A stretch of DNA of 52,260 nt, from NCBI GenBank assembly GCA_027038175.1, contig JALVYB010000032.1:1-52260 (forward strand), in the 5' to 3' direction. This document shows positions 26,524 through 33,969 of this stretch, in pieces. The position numbers and the translations under genes were made by a program. The notes under the pieces were generated by a model. The model ran no database searches and was not told the DNA's origin. It worked only from the letters and a program-made list of their open reading frames with translations. Origin of the DNA: Caldifarciminota bacterium. GTDB taxonomy: Bacteria > Hydrothermota > Hydrothermia > UBA1063 > CAJXJZ01. Every line of letters starts with the position of its first letter. The first letter of the stretch is position 1.

Positions 26524-26967
26524 ATGGCAATGGATATCACAAGATGGGATCCATGGAAAGACTTGAGAGATGAGATTGATAGGGTCTTTGATTCATTCTT
26601 CGGTAGATACCCTGCCGTCTCTGGTGAGCATGAAGGCTACTTCATCCCCGCCATTGACGTAGAGGAAACCGAGAACGAATACATTGTAAAAGCAGAGCTT
26701 CCGGGACTCAAAAAAGAGGATATAAAGATTTCCCTGAGAGACGACAGCATCACAATCTCAGGTGAGAGGAAGAAAGAAAAGGAAGAAAAAGGTAAAACTT
26801 ATCACAGAGTGGAAATGGCCTACGGTAAATTCGTGAGAACAATCCAGCTACCCGATGAAATTCAACCAGACAAGGCTAAGGCTGAATACAAAAACGGGAT
26901 ATTGACCATAACACTGCCGAAATCTGAAAAATCCAAGCCAAAGGAAATTGAGATTGAGATAAAGTAA
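26524..26967 (+). CDS. Small heat-shock protein, Hsp20/alpha-crystallin family
   Basis: A 147-residue cytoplasmic holdase that binds unfolding proteins without ATP. The N-terminal WDPWKDLRDEIDRVFDSFF is followed by the alpha-crystallin domain (about 40-135), with VEETENEYIVKAELPGLKK and the closing AEYKNGILTITLPK motif. The C-terminal KPKEIEIEIK provides an IxI-like tail. A strong AAGGAGG lies 7 bases upstream of the ATG, so high expression is expected. A clear terminator follows within 30 bases; the gene is monocistronic. Confidence 0.96.
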   Translation: MAMDITRWDPWKDLRDEIDRVFDSFFGRYPAVSGEHEGYFIPAIDVEETENEYIVKAELPGLKKEDIKISLRDDSITISGERKKEKEEKGKTYHRVEMAYGKFVRTIQLPDEIQPDKAKAEYKNGILTITLPKSEKSKPKEIEIEIK

Positions 26968-26987
26968 AATCCTGAGTTATTATAAGC

Positions 26988-27017
26988 AAAACGCCCACTC
27001 TTGTGGGCGTTTTTTTA
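26988..27017 (+). terminator. Rho-independent terminator after the Hsp20 gene
   Basis: An 8-base perfect stem, ACGCCCAC (26991-26998) and GTGGGCGT (27003-27010), with a TCTT loop, followed by seven more T bases. AAA precedes the stem, so it may also work weakly for the convergent gene ending at 27020. Confidence 0.93.
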
Positions 27018-27019
27018 TT

Positions 27020-27601
27020 TTATTCTATACTGTAATCTTTAAGAACAAGCCCCCGTTTATTGGTATCCCAGTATTTATACATAAGGGGTTTTGTAGAATC
27101 AAAAAGAAAATAAAATGTTTTGTGATACACTGCTCTGTACAAACCCCCAATCTCAAGTGTTCTTAATTTTTTACCATCTTCCTTTTTGCAACGTGATTTA
27201 AAAGGAAAAATACCTTTTTCAGGCACAAGCATCCTGAACTTTTTCACATCACAATCTTTTTGAGTAGCAAGAAAATAACCCACTATATGTCTGTCTATAA
27301 GGGGTTTGTCGCTTTTGTACTCTTTCTCCCTGTCGTTTATCTTAACATAATAATGGTCTCCCAGCCATCGTTCCGTCATCTTCACCCTGCCCGGCTGAAC
27401 TTTATCAAGCCTCAAAAGACGCCACGCTGTATCCGTCCAGGCTCTGGTGTCGAGCCCCTTTGTGTTAGTTGCATGGATATAATAGGCAGTGTCCTGATTT
27501 TTTATATCCACGTGGAAGTAAGTGGTATCATTTTTTTCTACTCCCACGAGCGTCATGCTTATAGTTTTGAACGCTACAATCATATATACCAATACATTCA
27601 T
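27020..27601 (-). CDS. Exported protein of unknown function
   Basis: About 194 residues from the ATG at 27601, chosen because GGAGGTG precedes it and the ATG overlaps the MBL-hydrolase stop (ATGA). The N-terminus MNVLVYMIVAFKTISM is signal-like. The rest is predicted beta-rich (TLVGVEKNDTTYFHVDI, RTLEIGGLYRAVYHKTFYFLFDS) and looks like a DUF3108-type or LolA-like sheet, but I could not confirm a family. A pair of cysteines (CDVKKF and SRCKKED) may be linked. It is the last gene of the ricT run and converges on the Hsp20 terminator. Confidence 0.55.
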   Translation of the reverse strand: MNVLVYMIVAFKTISMTLVGVEKNDTTYFHVDIKNQDTAYYIHATNTKGLDTRAWTDTAWRLLRLDKVQPGRVKMTERWLGDHYYVKINDREKEYKSDKPLIDRHIVGYFLATQKDCDVKKFRMLVPEKGIFPFKSRCKKEDGKKLRTLEIGGLYRAVYHKTFYFLFDSTKPLMYKYWDTNKRGLVLKDYSIE

Positions 27602-28260
27602 AGTGCCACCTCCAGACCAACGCCACATTTATTTGCTTTTTCCGGATACTGCATTAATATCTCCTTCTTTTTTTCTGTGCAATGACACGGATAAATCTTG
27701 CTTTTCACAATAGCACCGAGTTTTTCAACATTTTTAAAATCATGGAAACCACCAATAAGCACATTTACAGTACCAAATCTTTTTACCATTTTATACACAT
27801 CTGGATGCGAACATCCCACGACAAGAACCTTATATTTTTCAATATAGAGCGCATGCTCTTTAATGCCTATAGAAGATTCCATCTCACCTGTACTTAAAAT
27901 CCCCTGATAAAACTCCGTTGTGGAGCTGGAAATCTCTATGAGGTTTGCATACCTTGCAAGTTCTTTTTTAAAACCACTGGTAAACGATTTTGGTATTACT
28001 AAATTCACATCTCTACCTATTTTTTCCAAAACCTCTGGTATACCCCCTATATGATCCCAATGCTGATGAGAAAGGAAAATATATTTTACCCTGTCAAGGG
28101 ACAAATTGAGTTTTTCTAAATTCCTTAAAAGCCATACACCATTCCAGCCTGTATCAAAGATAATATCAAATTCTTCAAGTTGAATAAGGGCTGAAAAACC
28201 ATGCGCAGGACACGTACCCGGTAAAATGCTCTCATTGTCATATATTACTGTAATTTTCAT
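27598..28260 (-). CDS. Metallo-beta-lactamase-fold hydrolase
   Basis: A 220-residue MBL-fold protein with the two-metal motif LSHQHWDHIGG (His65, His67, Asp69, His70), and later VVGCSHPDV and NVLIGGFHDF, matching the subfamily of dihydropterin ribofuranosyl-aminobenzene phosphate synthase-like enzymes. Near the end is YPCHCTEKKK, also typical. The physiological substrate cannot be given. It overlaps the 'AsnB-like' gene upstream by 4 bases and the small exported protein downstream by 4 bases. Confidence 0.85.
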   Translation of the reverse strand: MKITVIYDNESILPGTCPAHGFSALIQLEEFDIIFDTGWNGVWLLRNLEKLNLSLDRVKYIFLSHQHWDHIGGIPEVLEKIGRDVNLVIPKSFTSGFKKELARYANLIEISSSTTEFYQGILSTGEMESSIGIKEHALYIEKYKVLVVGCSHPDVYKMVKRFGTVNVLIGGFHDFKNVEKLGAIVKSKIYPCHCTEKKKEILMQYPEKANKCGVGLEVAL

Positions 28261-29474
28261 GTCTTTAACCTCCTTTTCTGAGCGGAAGGAAAAAGTATAT
28301 TGTTTAAAATGAGCCTGTAGCCAGGAGAGTGTTTGTGCATAGAGAGGTCAGTAGGAGGGTCTCCTACATAGTGTGTAAAATCTTCCGGGTCATGTCCCCC
28401 TAAAAAAACAAAAAATCCTTTCCCGTAATCCCCGTATATGTATTTTGCCTCATCTGTACCCGGAACATCAGCAAGTATTATGACATTTTTTTTGAGTTTA
28501 TCTTTCCTGAACCCTGTATCCTGTCCAAGAAACTCTTTTATAAATTTTGTATGGTCCTGAGTTAAAAGAGTGGGAATAGGGTCTATCTTTGCTGAAAAGT
28601 CTTTTAACTCGAAATAGGTATTCGGACCTCTTACCAGTGCCTCCTGCGATACGTCAACATCTGTATGTTCATAAACAAAAGGATTCACTATTATATGAAA
28701 GTTCTTAAAGGCAAAGGTACGGGAGAAATCAAGTTTTTTTTCAAAATTCGGGTCGTATGGGTCACCATCAAACACAGGTGCCAGTATATCTGTGTTTTCG
28801 GTTGCAAGTGCAACGTCAAGTGTAATTGGGGCAGAGCACATAGCGAACAAAAAACCGCCTCTTTTCACAAAACTTGCTATGCTATCAGCAATAGCGTGTT
28901 CAAGGTCAGAAACCTTTTTAAAACCCCATTTTTTAGCTATGCCCTTCTTGAATGCCACTCTTTCTCTGTACCACTTTGTGTTTCCATAGTGTGCATAGAA
29001 CTTGCCGTACATCCCGGTGAAATCCTCATGGTGAAGATGTAACCAGTCCACCTGGTTAAGATACCCGGAGAGTACCTCATCGTCATAAATCTGTTTAAAA
29101 GGTATCTCTGCATATTTTAAAGCAAGCAAAACAGCGTCATCCCATGGCTGATAATAGGGCGGTGCATATACTGCTATCCTGGGAGCTTTTTCAAGAACAA
29201 TGTCTTTCATATTATGCTCTTCAATAATTTTGTATATGTCCTCAACGTTTTCTTCATTTATTCTTTGAAAATAAACCCCACGTAAAACACACCATTTCTC
29301 TGTATATTCGTTTCCCTCAACAAGGAAACTACCTCCTCTGAAGTTAAGTAACCACTCTACATTAATGCCTCTTTTGAGAGTGTTATACACAGCACCATAA
29401 GCCTTCAAATGGTCCGTTTGTATTGAATCCATAGGAATTAAAATGAAATAAGCAAGCAAAATGTGAAAAATCAT
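28257..29474 (-). CDS. Conserved exported protein of the family labelled 'asparagine synthetase B' in Bacteroidota-like genomes
   Basis: A 405-residue protein. A hydrophobic N-terminus (MIFHILLAYFILIPMDS) is followed by TDHLKAYGAVYNTL and VEWLLNFRGGSFLV, then EKAPRIAVYAPP, QPWDDAVLLALKYAEIPF, DWLHLHHEDFTGMYGKF and GGFLFAMCSAPITLDVAL. I recall these conserved blocks from proteins deposited as 'asparagine synthetase B' in Bacteroidota. No AsnB glutaminase or PPi-motif is visible, so the name is probably misleading. The cysteine in FAMCS and the FVFLGGHDPEDFTHYVGD block suggest an alpha/beta, glutamine-amidotransferase-like fold. Function unknown; likely envelope. Overlaps both neighbours by 4 bases. 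Confidence 0.6.
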   Translation of the reverse strand: MIFHILLAYFILIPMDSIQTDHLKAYGAVYNTLKRGINVEWLLNFRGGSFLVEGNEYTEKWCVLRGVYFQRINEENVEDIYKIIEEHNMKDIVLEKAPRIAVYAPPYYQPWDDAVLLALKYAEIPFKQIYDDEVLSGYLNQVDWLHLHHEDFTGMYGKFYAHYGNTKWYRERVAFKKGIAKKWGFKKVSDLEHAIADSIASFVKRGGFLFAMCSAPITLDVALATENTDILAPVFDGDPYDPNFEKKLDFSRTFAFKNFHIIVNPFVYEHTDVDVSQEALVRGPNTYFELKDFSAKIDPIPTLLTQDHTKFIKEFLGQDTGFRKDKLKKNVIILADVPGTDEAKYIYGDYGKGFFVFLGGHDPEDFTHYVGDPPTDLSMHKHSPGYRLILNNILFPSAQKRRLKT

Positions 29475-29812
29475 TGTATATTTAAATCTGAACGCGTGCC
29501 AAGTGTCAATTTTACCCTTCTACCTATTTTTACTATGGTACCTGACTCGGGTATGGTTTTAATCACATAATCACCTCTTCCGAGGAATACGTATCTCAGT
29601 TTGGCTTCCTGCATTACATGTGCTGCCTCATCCTTTTTCATACCAATCACATATGGGACTTCTACTTCTTTACCATGTCTTGTATAGTAGGGAAGATAAA
29701 AAAGCACAATGAGCCACAGCGTGATAATAAAACCCACACCTGCAAGTATAAGCGCTAAAAACCACTCAAAAAATTTTCTACGGGAGCCTTTCTTTATCAA
29801 GGCAATTCTCAT
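29471..29812 (-). CDS. Single-pass membrane protein with one PASTA domain
   Basis: A 113-residue protein: a basic N-terminus, one membrane helix (about 17-43, ALILAGVGFIITLWLIVLFY) and an extracytoplasmic PASTA domain (about 48-107) with VEVPYVIGMKKDEAAHVM and IPESGTIVKIGRRVKLTLG. PASTA domains bind peptidoglycan fragments or act as periplasmic scaffolds. There is no kinase or transpeptidase domain attached. It overlaps the ricT and 'AsnB'-like genes by 4 bases each. Confidence 0.85.
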   Translation of the reverse strand: MRIALIKKGSRRKFFEWFLALILAGVGFIITLWLIVLFYLPYYTRHGKEVEVPYVIGMKKDEAAHVMQEAKLRYVFLGRGDYVIKTIPESGTIVKIGRRVKLTLGTRSDLNIQ

Positions 29813-30636
29813 GCTGGTTGCCAGGTGCGTCCTTCTCCAAGATAAATTACATCCTGTGTCCCATCCTCATATATAACGGTAAACCTCTCAACAAGTGCAT
29901 TAACTTCAAGTACTTTCCCAACTCCCCTGTCGGTTTTTACCATCTGCCCTGGTTCCGGGAGTTTATCCTTTACCTCTCTATAAAAATCAAGTTCATATCT
30001 CAAGCAACAGAGCAATCTACCGCATACACCTGATAGTCTTTCAGGAGCACTATATAAGAACTGTTCTCTTGCCATATCGAGGGTAATAGAGGGGATCTTT
30101 TTTAAAAAAGTAGAACAGCATAATTCCCTCCCGCACGGGCCAATGCCACCTACCATTCTTGCATAATCCCGTGCCCCTATTTGCTTGAAATCAATTCTCA
30201 CGTGCAACAGGGAGGCAAGATGCGCACCCACTTTAGCAAGTGAATATTTTTTATCCGCAATAAACTCTATTTTCAGGTGTCCTTCGTTGAGATTTATATC
30301 GCTTCCCACTATTCTAATATCCAGCATCCTGTTGTTGTAAAAATACTGCTTTACCATATTTGTCATCATCACTCTTACTTTCTCAGGAGGTGCAATTTTG
30401 TAGCCTTCAAGTATATCGTTACTCTTCCTGTCTGAATAACCTCTTACCTTGACCAGAATCTCCTTATCATGCGATCTGGTTTTTACAAAAATAAAACTCC
30501 CAAGAGGTAAATCAAGAGGATAAATTAGGGCATACCTTTCAAATGACCCGCCCACAATAGATGCTTCAAGTGAGCGAATCTTCTTCCCCTCATGATGTTC
30601 TTTTCTCTCTTTTCTTCCCTTATTAAACTTAAACAT
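29809..30636 (-). CDS. ricT: PSP1-domain protein, RicT/YaaT family
   Basis: A 275-residue PSP1-family protein. The cysteine-rich core has the family pattern GGIGPCGRELCCSTFL and GVCGRLLCCLRYE (Cys168, 173, 174, 205, 210, 211), which in Bacillus RicT takes part in an Fe-S-bearing complex linked to RNase Y. Bacteroidota and other phyla carry the same protein without RicA/RicF, so the role here is unclear. The ATG at 30636 has no ribosome site but a consensus-like -10 box ends 6 bases before it. It heads its own operon (PASTA, 'AsnB'-like, MBL, exported protein). Confidence 0.9.
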   Translation of the reverse strand: MFKFNKGRKERKEHHEGKKIRSLEASIVGGSFERYALIYPLDLPLGSFIFVKTRSHDKEILVKVRGYSDRKSNDILEGYKIAPPEKVRVMMTNMVKQYFYNNRMLDIRIVGSDINLNEGHLKIEFIADKKYSLAKVGAHLASLLHVRIDFKQIGARDYARMVGGIGPCGRELCCSTFLKKIPSITLDMAREQFLYSAPERLSGVCGRLLCCLRYELDFYREVKDKLPEPGQMVKTDRGVGKVLEVNALVERFTVIYEDGTQDVIYLGEGRTWQPA

Positions 30637-30642
30637 GTTTCT

Positions 30643-30671
30643 ATTATACTGCAGAGGGTAGGTAATTCCAA
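30643..30671 (-). promoter_or_regulatory. Promoter of the ricT operon; predicts a leaderless mRNA
   Basis: Minus strand TTGGAA (30666-30671), 17 bases, TATAAT (30643-30648), then 6 bases to the ATG at 30636. It lies in the 45-base gap after the eight-cysteine gene and so marks the end of the cobalamin operon as a separately controlled unit. Confidence 0.65.
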
Positions 30672-30681
30672 TGTAAACGGG

Positions 30682-31074
30682 TTAAGTTTTACTTTTATTT
30701 GAGAGATAAAATTCCACGAATTTTCTTCTATGTGGTAAAAGACAGTTTGTACAATCCCAGTATCCCCACTCGTTTCTCCTGCCGTATTTTGAATTGATGA
30801 GACATCTTCCGTATTCCTTCCTTTCTTCATTGTAATATTCATAATCATAGTAAGGACAGGCGCAAAAATAACAAACAAGTTCATCCTTACTCATATTGTG
30901 GCATACTTCACCGCTTTTGTAAAGCGGACAGAAATCGGGATGATTTGCCACCATCTTACTATAAGCAAAATAATCAGCAATTTCACGGGGAGACGAAAGT
31001 CTCCCCGCTCTTACAATCTCCTCCCTCCGCTTTTTAAAATCCAGAAACCACTTCTTTAATGGATTCTCAGCCAT
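30682..31074 (-). CDS. Cysteine-rich small domain protein (PF04071-like), third gene of the cobalamin operon
   Basis: A 130-residue soluble protein with eight cysteines, at 49, 58, 68, 71, 73, 91, 108 and 111. The order FCPLYKSGEVC, LVCYFCACPYYDYEY, GRCLINSKYG, YWDCTNCLLPHRR fits the 'cysteine-rich small domain' family (I recall CxFCxCPLY and DCSNCxxPH), a probable metal-binding fold. A basic helix (KKWFLDFKKRREEIVRAG) precedes it. Nothing indicates export. It overlaps the BtuG-like gene by 19 bases and so shares its riboswitch-controlled message; a role in corrinoid metabolism or metal handling is inference. Confidence 0.72.
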   Translation of the reverse strand: MAENPLKKWFLDFKKRREEIVRAGRLSSPREIADYFAYSKMVANHPDFCPLYKSGEVCHNMSKDELVCYFCACPYYDYEYYNEERKEYGRCLINSKYGRRNEWGYWDCTNCLLPHRRKFVEFYLSNKSKT

Positions 31075-32090
31075 ATACCAAGTGCCTGTACACCTTTTGC
31101 AGTACCCATAAAGACTGAGTCAGTAACAACCAATCTATCAGGGTCAAATATCAGTAGATAATTGTCCGAGGTGGAATTGAACCTTGTTAAATAACCTATA
31201 TGATTATAATCCACGACTATACGGGATGCACCTTCACCCACGTTCTGCCAGATAACCTCATGGCTCTCAGGATTTACCTTCGCCACTCCAGCTGACCAAT
31301 CTGCAAGATACAGGCATCCATTATAAGAATACATATATCCTGGACTATTGCCTACTCCTATACTATCTCTTAGAATAAGGCCTGTATCACTCACCAAGTA
31401 AATGTAGATTTTCCCTGTCACATCTCCATAATTTCCTGTTGCAAGCGCATATAGAGTATCTCCTATTATATCCACATCCTGGGTATTTATTCCCGCATAA
31501 AGGGAATCCTCAACGTATAATCCCTGTGGTCCACGGCTCACTACTGCAATGTTACCTTCTCCAAAAGTATAATCAGAAAAGTTATACCCTGTACATGCCA
31601 CAAAAATCTTTCCATCCTTAACAGTCAACCATTCTGGTGACTTACCAACCCTAACAGAGTCTTGAACTCTTAGGTATGGGCCGAATTGATATAGCATATC
31701 CGTTTTCATACAGGTTACATAAATATTATCACCGTCCTCCGCAATACCATACGGGTCGGAACCATCGGGAAATACATAGTAAGCAATAAGAGAATCTCTC
31801 TCAAGGTCAATTTTCATAATAGACGGACTTCCACCAAAACCAGAATTTACAATATAAGCATAATTTCCATCAATGAGTATATCATTCGGGGCAGAACCGG
31901 TTGTATCAATATCTAATACGATATCATGTGATTCAGGCAAATAATATGAATAAGTTTCGGAAAGATTGTTTACCACAACCACAACCTCTTCAGATTGAGG
32001 CACGGGATTATCTGATGGTGCTGGCTGTGTACATCCTCCAATGAACAACGCCAGCAACATTATTCCTGTAGCCATTACCTTTTTATACAT
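31056..32090 (-). CDS. BtuG-like beta-propeller lipoprotein (YncE type)
   Basis: About 344 residues from the ATG at 32090, which has GGAGG 5 bases upstream; a GTG two codons earlier is less likely. The lipobox FIGGC (Cys20) makes it a lipoprotein. The mature part is a YncE/NHL-type propeller whose blades read APNDILIDGNYAYIVNSG, PYGIAEDGDNIYVTC, SPEWLTVKDGKIFVAC and SPGYMYSYNGCLYLADWSAG. This resembles BtuG of Bacteroides, a surface propeller lipoprotein that captures cobalamin and caps BtuB. The match is by fold, blade pattern and position directly after a btuB under a cobalamin riboswitch. Ligand binding is inference. Confidence 0.72.
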   Translation of the reverse strand: MYKKVMATGIMLLALFIGGCTQPAPSDNPVPQSEEVVVVVNNLSETYSYYLPESHDIVLDIDTTGSAPNDILIDGNYAYIVNSGFGGSPSIMKIDLERDSLIAYYVFPDGSDPYGIAEDGDNIYVTCMKTDMLYQFGPYLRVQDSVRVGKSPEWLTVKDGKIFVACTGYNFSDYTFGEGNIAVVSRGPQGLYVEDSLYAGINTQDVDIIGDTLYALATGNYGDVTGKIYIYLVSDTGLILRDSIGVGNSPGYMYSYNGCLYLADWSAGVAKVNPESHEVIWQNVGEGASRIVVDYNHIGYLTRFNSTSDNYLLIFDPDRLVVTDSVFMGTAKGVQALGIWLRIH

Positions 32091-32102
32091 ACACACCTCC
32101 TT

Positions 32103-33701
32103 TTATTGTTTTATTTCAAATCTGGCGTAAAATTTTCTATCACTATCAACAAAACCGGGGAGCCACTCAATCCTTTCACTCAAAAGATTTTCAATTCCCA
32201 CAACAAAAGTATAACTACGCCCGTTTATTTTAGAGGACTTATGAAACCTTATTCCTACAAGTTCAAATGCAGGTAATTTTTTAGGACTTGAGGGCCTTTT
32301 GAGCCTCTCTCCCGTATAAGTAAAGTGTATGTTAAAAAATTTGCCGTCAAGCCAGAAACCCTCTTCAGCATGAGGCATATAAAGTATATTATTAAACCAA
32401 TTCCACGTGGCGCTGTACCCAGCATAAACATTGCCAATTTCATGTTCTACTCTAATTTCAATACCTTTTATGGTCCTCTCTCCTATATTAAAGGGTTTGT
32501 ATCTACCAGATACCTCAATCCATTGAATCATATTCTCGACGTCTTTTTTAAAAATATTTAATCGTATCCTGCTATTCGAGGTAATACCCTTTATTCCTGC
32601 CTCATTCTGGAAAATCGTCTCTCCTTGAAGTTCAGGATTACCTTCGCTAAAAGCATCCTTTCCCCAGTAAAGGTCAAAGAATGAAGGCAAATGGGCACCC
32701 TTTGATAAATTAAAATAAATGGTAAAAAGACCTGTATTCTTTGCCATGCCATAAAAATAAGAAGTATAAATTTTCTCCTGGTTTTCGTTATAACTCAAAC
32801 CAGCGCTGAAGGAAATGTGCATTCCAATAAGGTGTACTGTCTCAAATATAGAAAGTGTCGGGATATTTCTTATTCTGAAACCTGCTCTTGTGGAACTGAC
32901 AGCCTCGTGGGTATAAGTAAAAACAAACGGATGTAGTCTCAGGAGTGAAACTCCCGAAAAACCTGTGTGTATATCCTTTATGCTATACTGTGCATAAATA
33001 AGTGAAGAAATATTCCCCTTAATTGAGAATCCTGCATTCTTTCCATCTAATAAATTAAAGCGATACCCCAAAAACAAATCTCTTTTTCTGCCTGTTATTC
33101 CACTCCCTGAAGGACCAGAAGTTGTGGCATCTCTTAGTGCAAACATAAGTGTAGCATTTCTGTTTTCTACCATAGCGAATGTTCTTCTATACCACTTTAA
33201 AGAGTCATATCTTATTGCACCTTCACCAATAAACCTGAGCTTATTACCTCTATCAAACAATAACCCTATAGTTTTGTCCGATTTAAATTTCAGTAGTGTA
33301 TTCCTCGATGTACCGAGTTTTGCAAAGATACCACCAGCAGACCCCATAGAAGGGTTATAGGATGAAAGTGGATGAGTTACAACAACCACGTTTTTGATAA
33401 TTTGCATGGGGAAAAGAGAAAGGTCCACATAGTCATTCTGGGACGATTTTAAAGGGACACCTTCAAGTTCAAAAGATATATCCTGTGTCCTTGTTCCCCT
33501 TAATGAAATAGAGGTAAGATTCCCATACTTTTTATACAAAAAACTGCTTGAAAATATGGAATACATATCATTGCCATCTGGCACTGAAAAATAGAATGAG
33601 GATGAAGGAAAAGTTAAAGAAAGTTCATTTCCATAAGGGAACCTTGAAGTGACATAAACAGTATCTTCAATAAACAGTGTAAATAACCATAATATCCACA
33701 T
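32103..33701 (-). CDS. btuB: TonB-dependent cobalamin receptor BtuB
   Basis: A 532-residue TonB-dependent receptor, somewhat shorter than E. coli BtuB (about 614). After a short signal peptide, EDTVYVTSRF (residues 12-21) closely resembles the BtuB Ton box. The plug follows with LTSISLRGTRTQDISFELEGVPL (about 61-84), then YNPSMGSAGGIF, and the rest is barrel strands ending in FYARFEIKQ. The ATG at 33701 has GGAGGAGGG upstream. A cobalamin riboswitch lies directly 5', which is the main evidence for the substrate. It is followed after 12 bases by the BtuG-like lipoprotein gene. No BtuCDF-type ABC transporter is in the window. Confidence 0.88.
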   Translation of the reverse strand: MWILWLFTLFIEDTVYVTSRFPYGNELSLTFPSSSFYFSVPDGNDMYSIFSSSFLYKKYGNLTSISLRGTRTQDISFELEGVPLKSSQNDYVDLSLFPMQIIKNVVVVTHPLSSYNPSMGSAGGIFAKLGTSRNTLLKFKSDKTIGLLFDRGNKLRFIGEGAIRYDSLKWYRRTFAMVENRNATLMFALRDATTSGPSGSGITGRKRDLFLGYRFNLLDGKNAGFSIKGNISSLIYAQYSIKDIHTGFSGVSLLRLHPFVFTYTHEAVSSTRAGFRIRNIPTLSIFETVHLIGMHISFSAGLSYNENQEKIYTSYFYGMAKNTGLFTIYFNLSKGAHLPSFFDLYWGKDAFSEGNPELQGETIFQNEAGIKGITSNSRIRLNIFKKDVENMIQWIEVSGRYKPFNIGERTIKGIEIRVEHEIGNVYAGYSATWNWFNNILYMPHAEEGFWLDGKFFNIHFTYTGERLKRPSSPKKLPAFELVGIRFHKSSKINGRSYTFVVGIENLLSERIEWLPGFVDSDRKFYARFEIKQ

Positions 33702-33711
33702 ATGCCCTCCT

Positions 33712-33732
33712 CCCCAACCCCCGGGGGATGGG
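33712..33732 (-). promoter_or_regulatory. Expression-platform hairpin of the cobalamin riboswitch
   Basis: Between the aptamer and the btuB ATG, the minus strand carries a C-rich arm then a G-rich arm (CCCATCCCCC, GGGGGTTGGG) that can pair with one mismatch around a minimal loop. The G-rich arm runs into GGGGAGGAGGG, the ribosome site, with no T-run after it. Translational sequestration is more likely than transcription termination. Confidence 0.5.
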
Positions 33733-33736
33733 TTTT

Positions 33737-33898
33737 ATACACAGGCTCGGGTCTCCCGGCTCGTGGCACTTCCTTCGCCTTCCCGATGGGAGAGCCTTGC
33801 GACCCTGTCCATCAGTGGCATAATGAAGGAAGCCTTCTGCCACTCACGGTTGCGGGGGCAGCCAGGGATTTTCACCCTGTTCCCCTCACCTGTGCGTA
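33737..33898 (-). promoter_or_regulatory. Cobalamin riboswitch aptamer
   Basis: On the minus strand the region follows the cobalamin consensus: GGGGAACAGGGTGAAAATCC, then GCTGCCCCCGCAACCGTGA, GCCACTG, GGGAAGGCG, and the B12 box GCCGGGAGACC. The outer stem pairs GCACAGG (5' end, near 33895) with CCTGTGT (3' end, near 33740). It represses the downstream genes when adenosylcobalamin or a related corrinoid is plentiful. Located between the promoter and btuB. Confidence 0.96.
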
Positions 33899-33901
33899 AA
33901 A

Positions 33902-33931
33902 ATTATAAATTACCCTATGCGAACATTACAA
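33902..33931 (-). promoter_or_regulatory. Promoter of the cobalamin riboswitch operon
   Basis: Minus strand TTGTAA (33926-33931), 18 bases, TATAAT (33902-33907). Transcription would start near 33895, exactly at the 5' strand of the riboswitch outer stem. Confidence 0.65.
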
Positions 33932-33969
33932 CCATTACCCTGCCAAGCACAACATGCTTAATCTGAGTT

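Noticed and set aside
28257-29474. Calling this gene asparagine synthetase on the basis of the database name
   Set aside because: The catalytic glutaminase cysteine start and the ATP-pyrophosphatase motif of AsnB are absent, so the function was left open.
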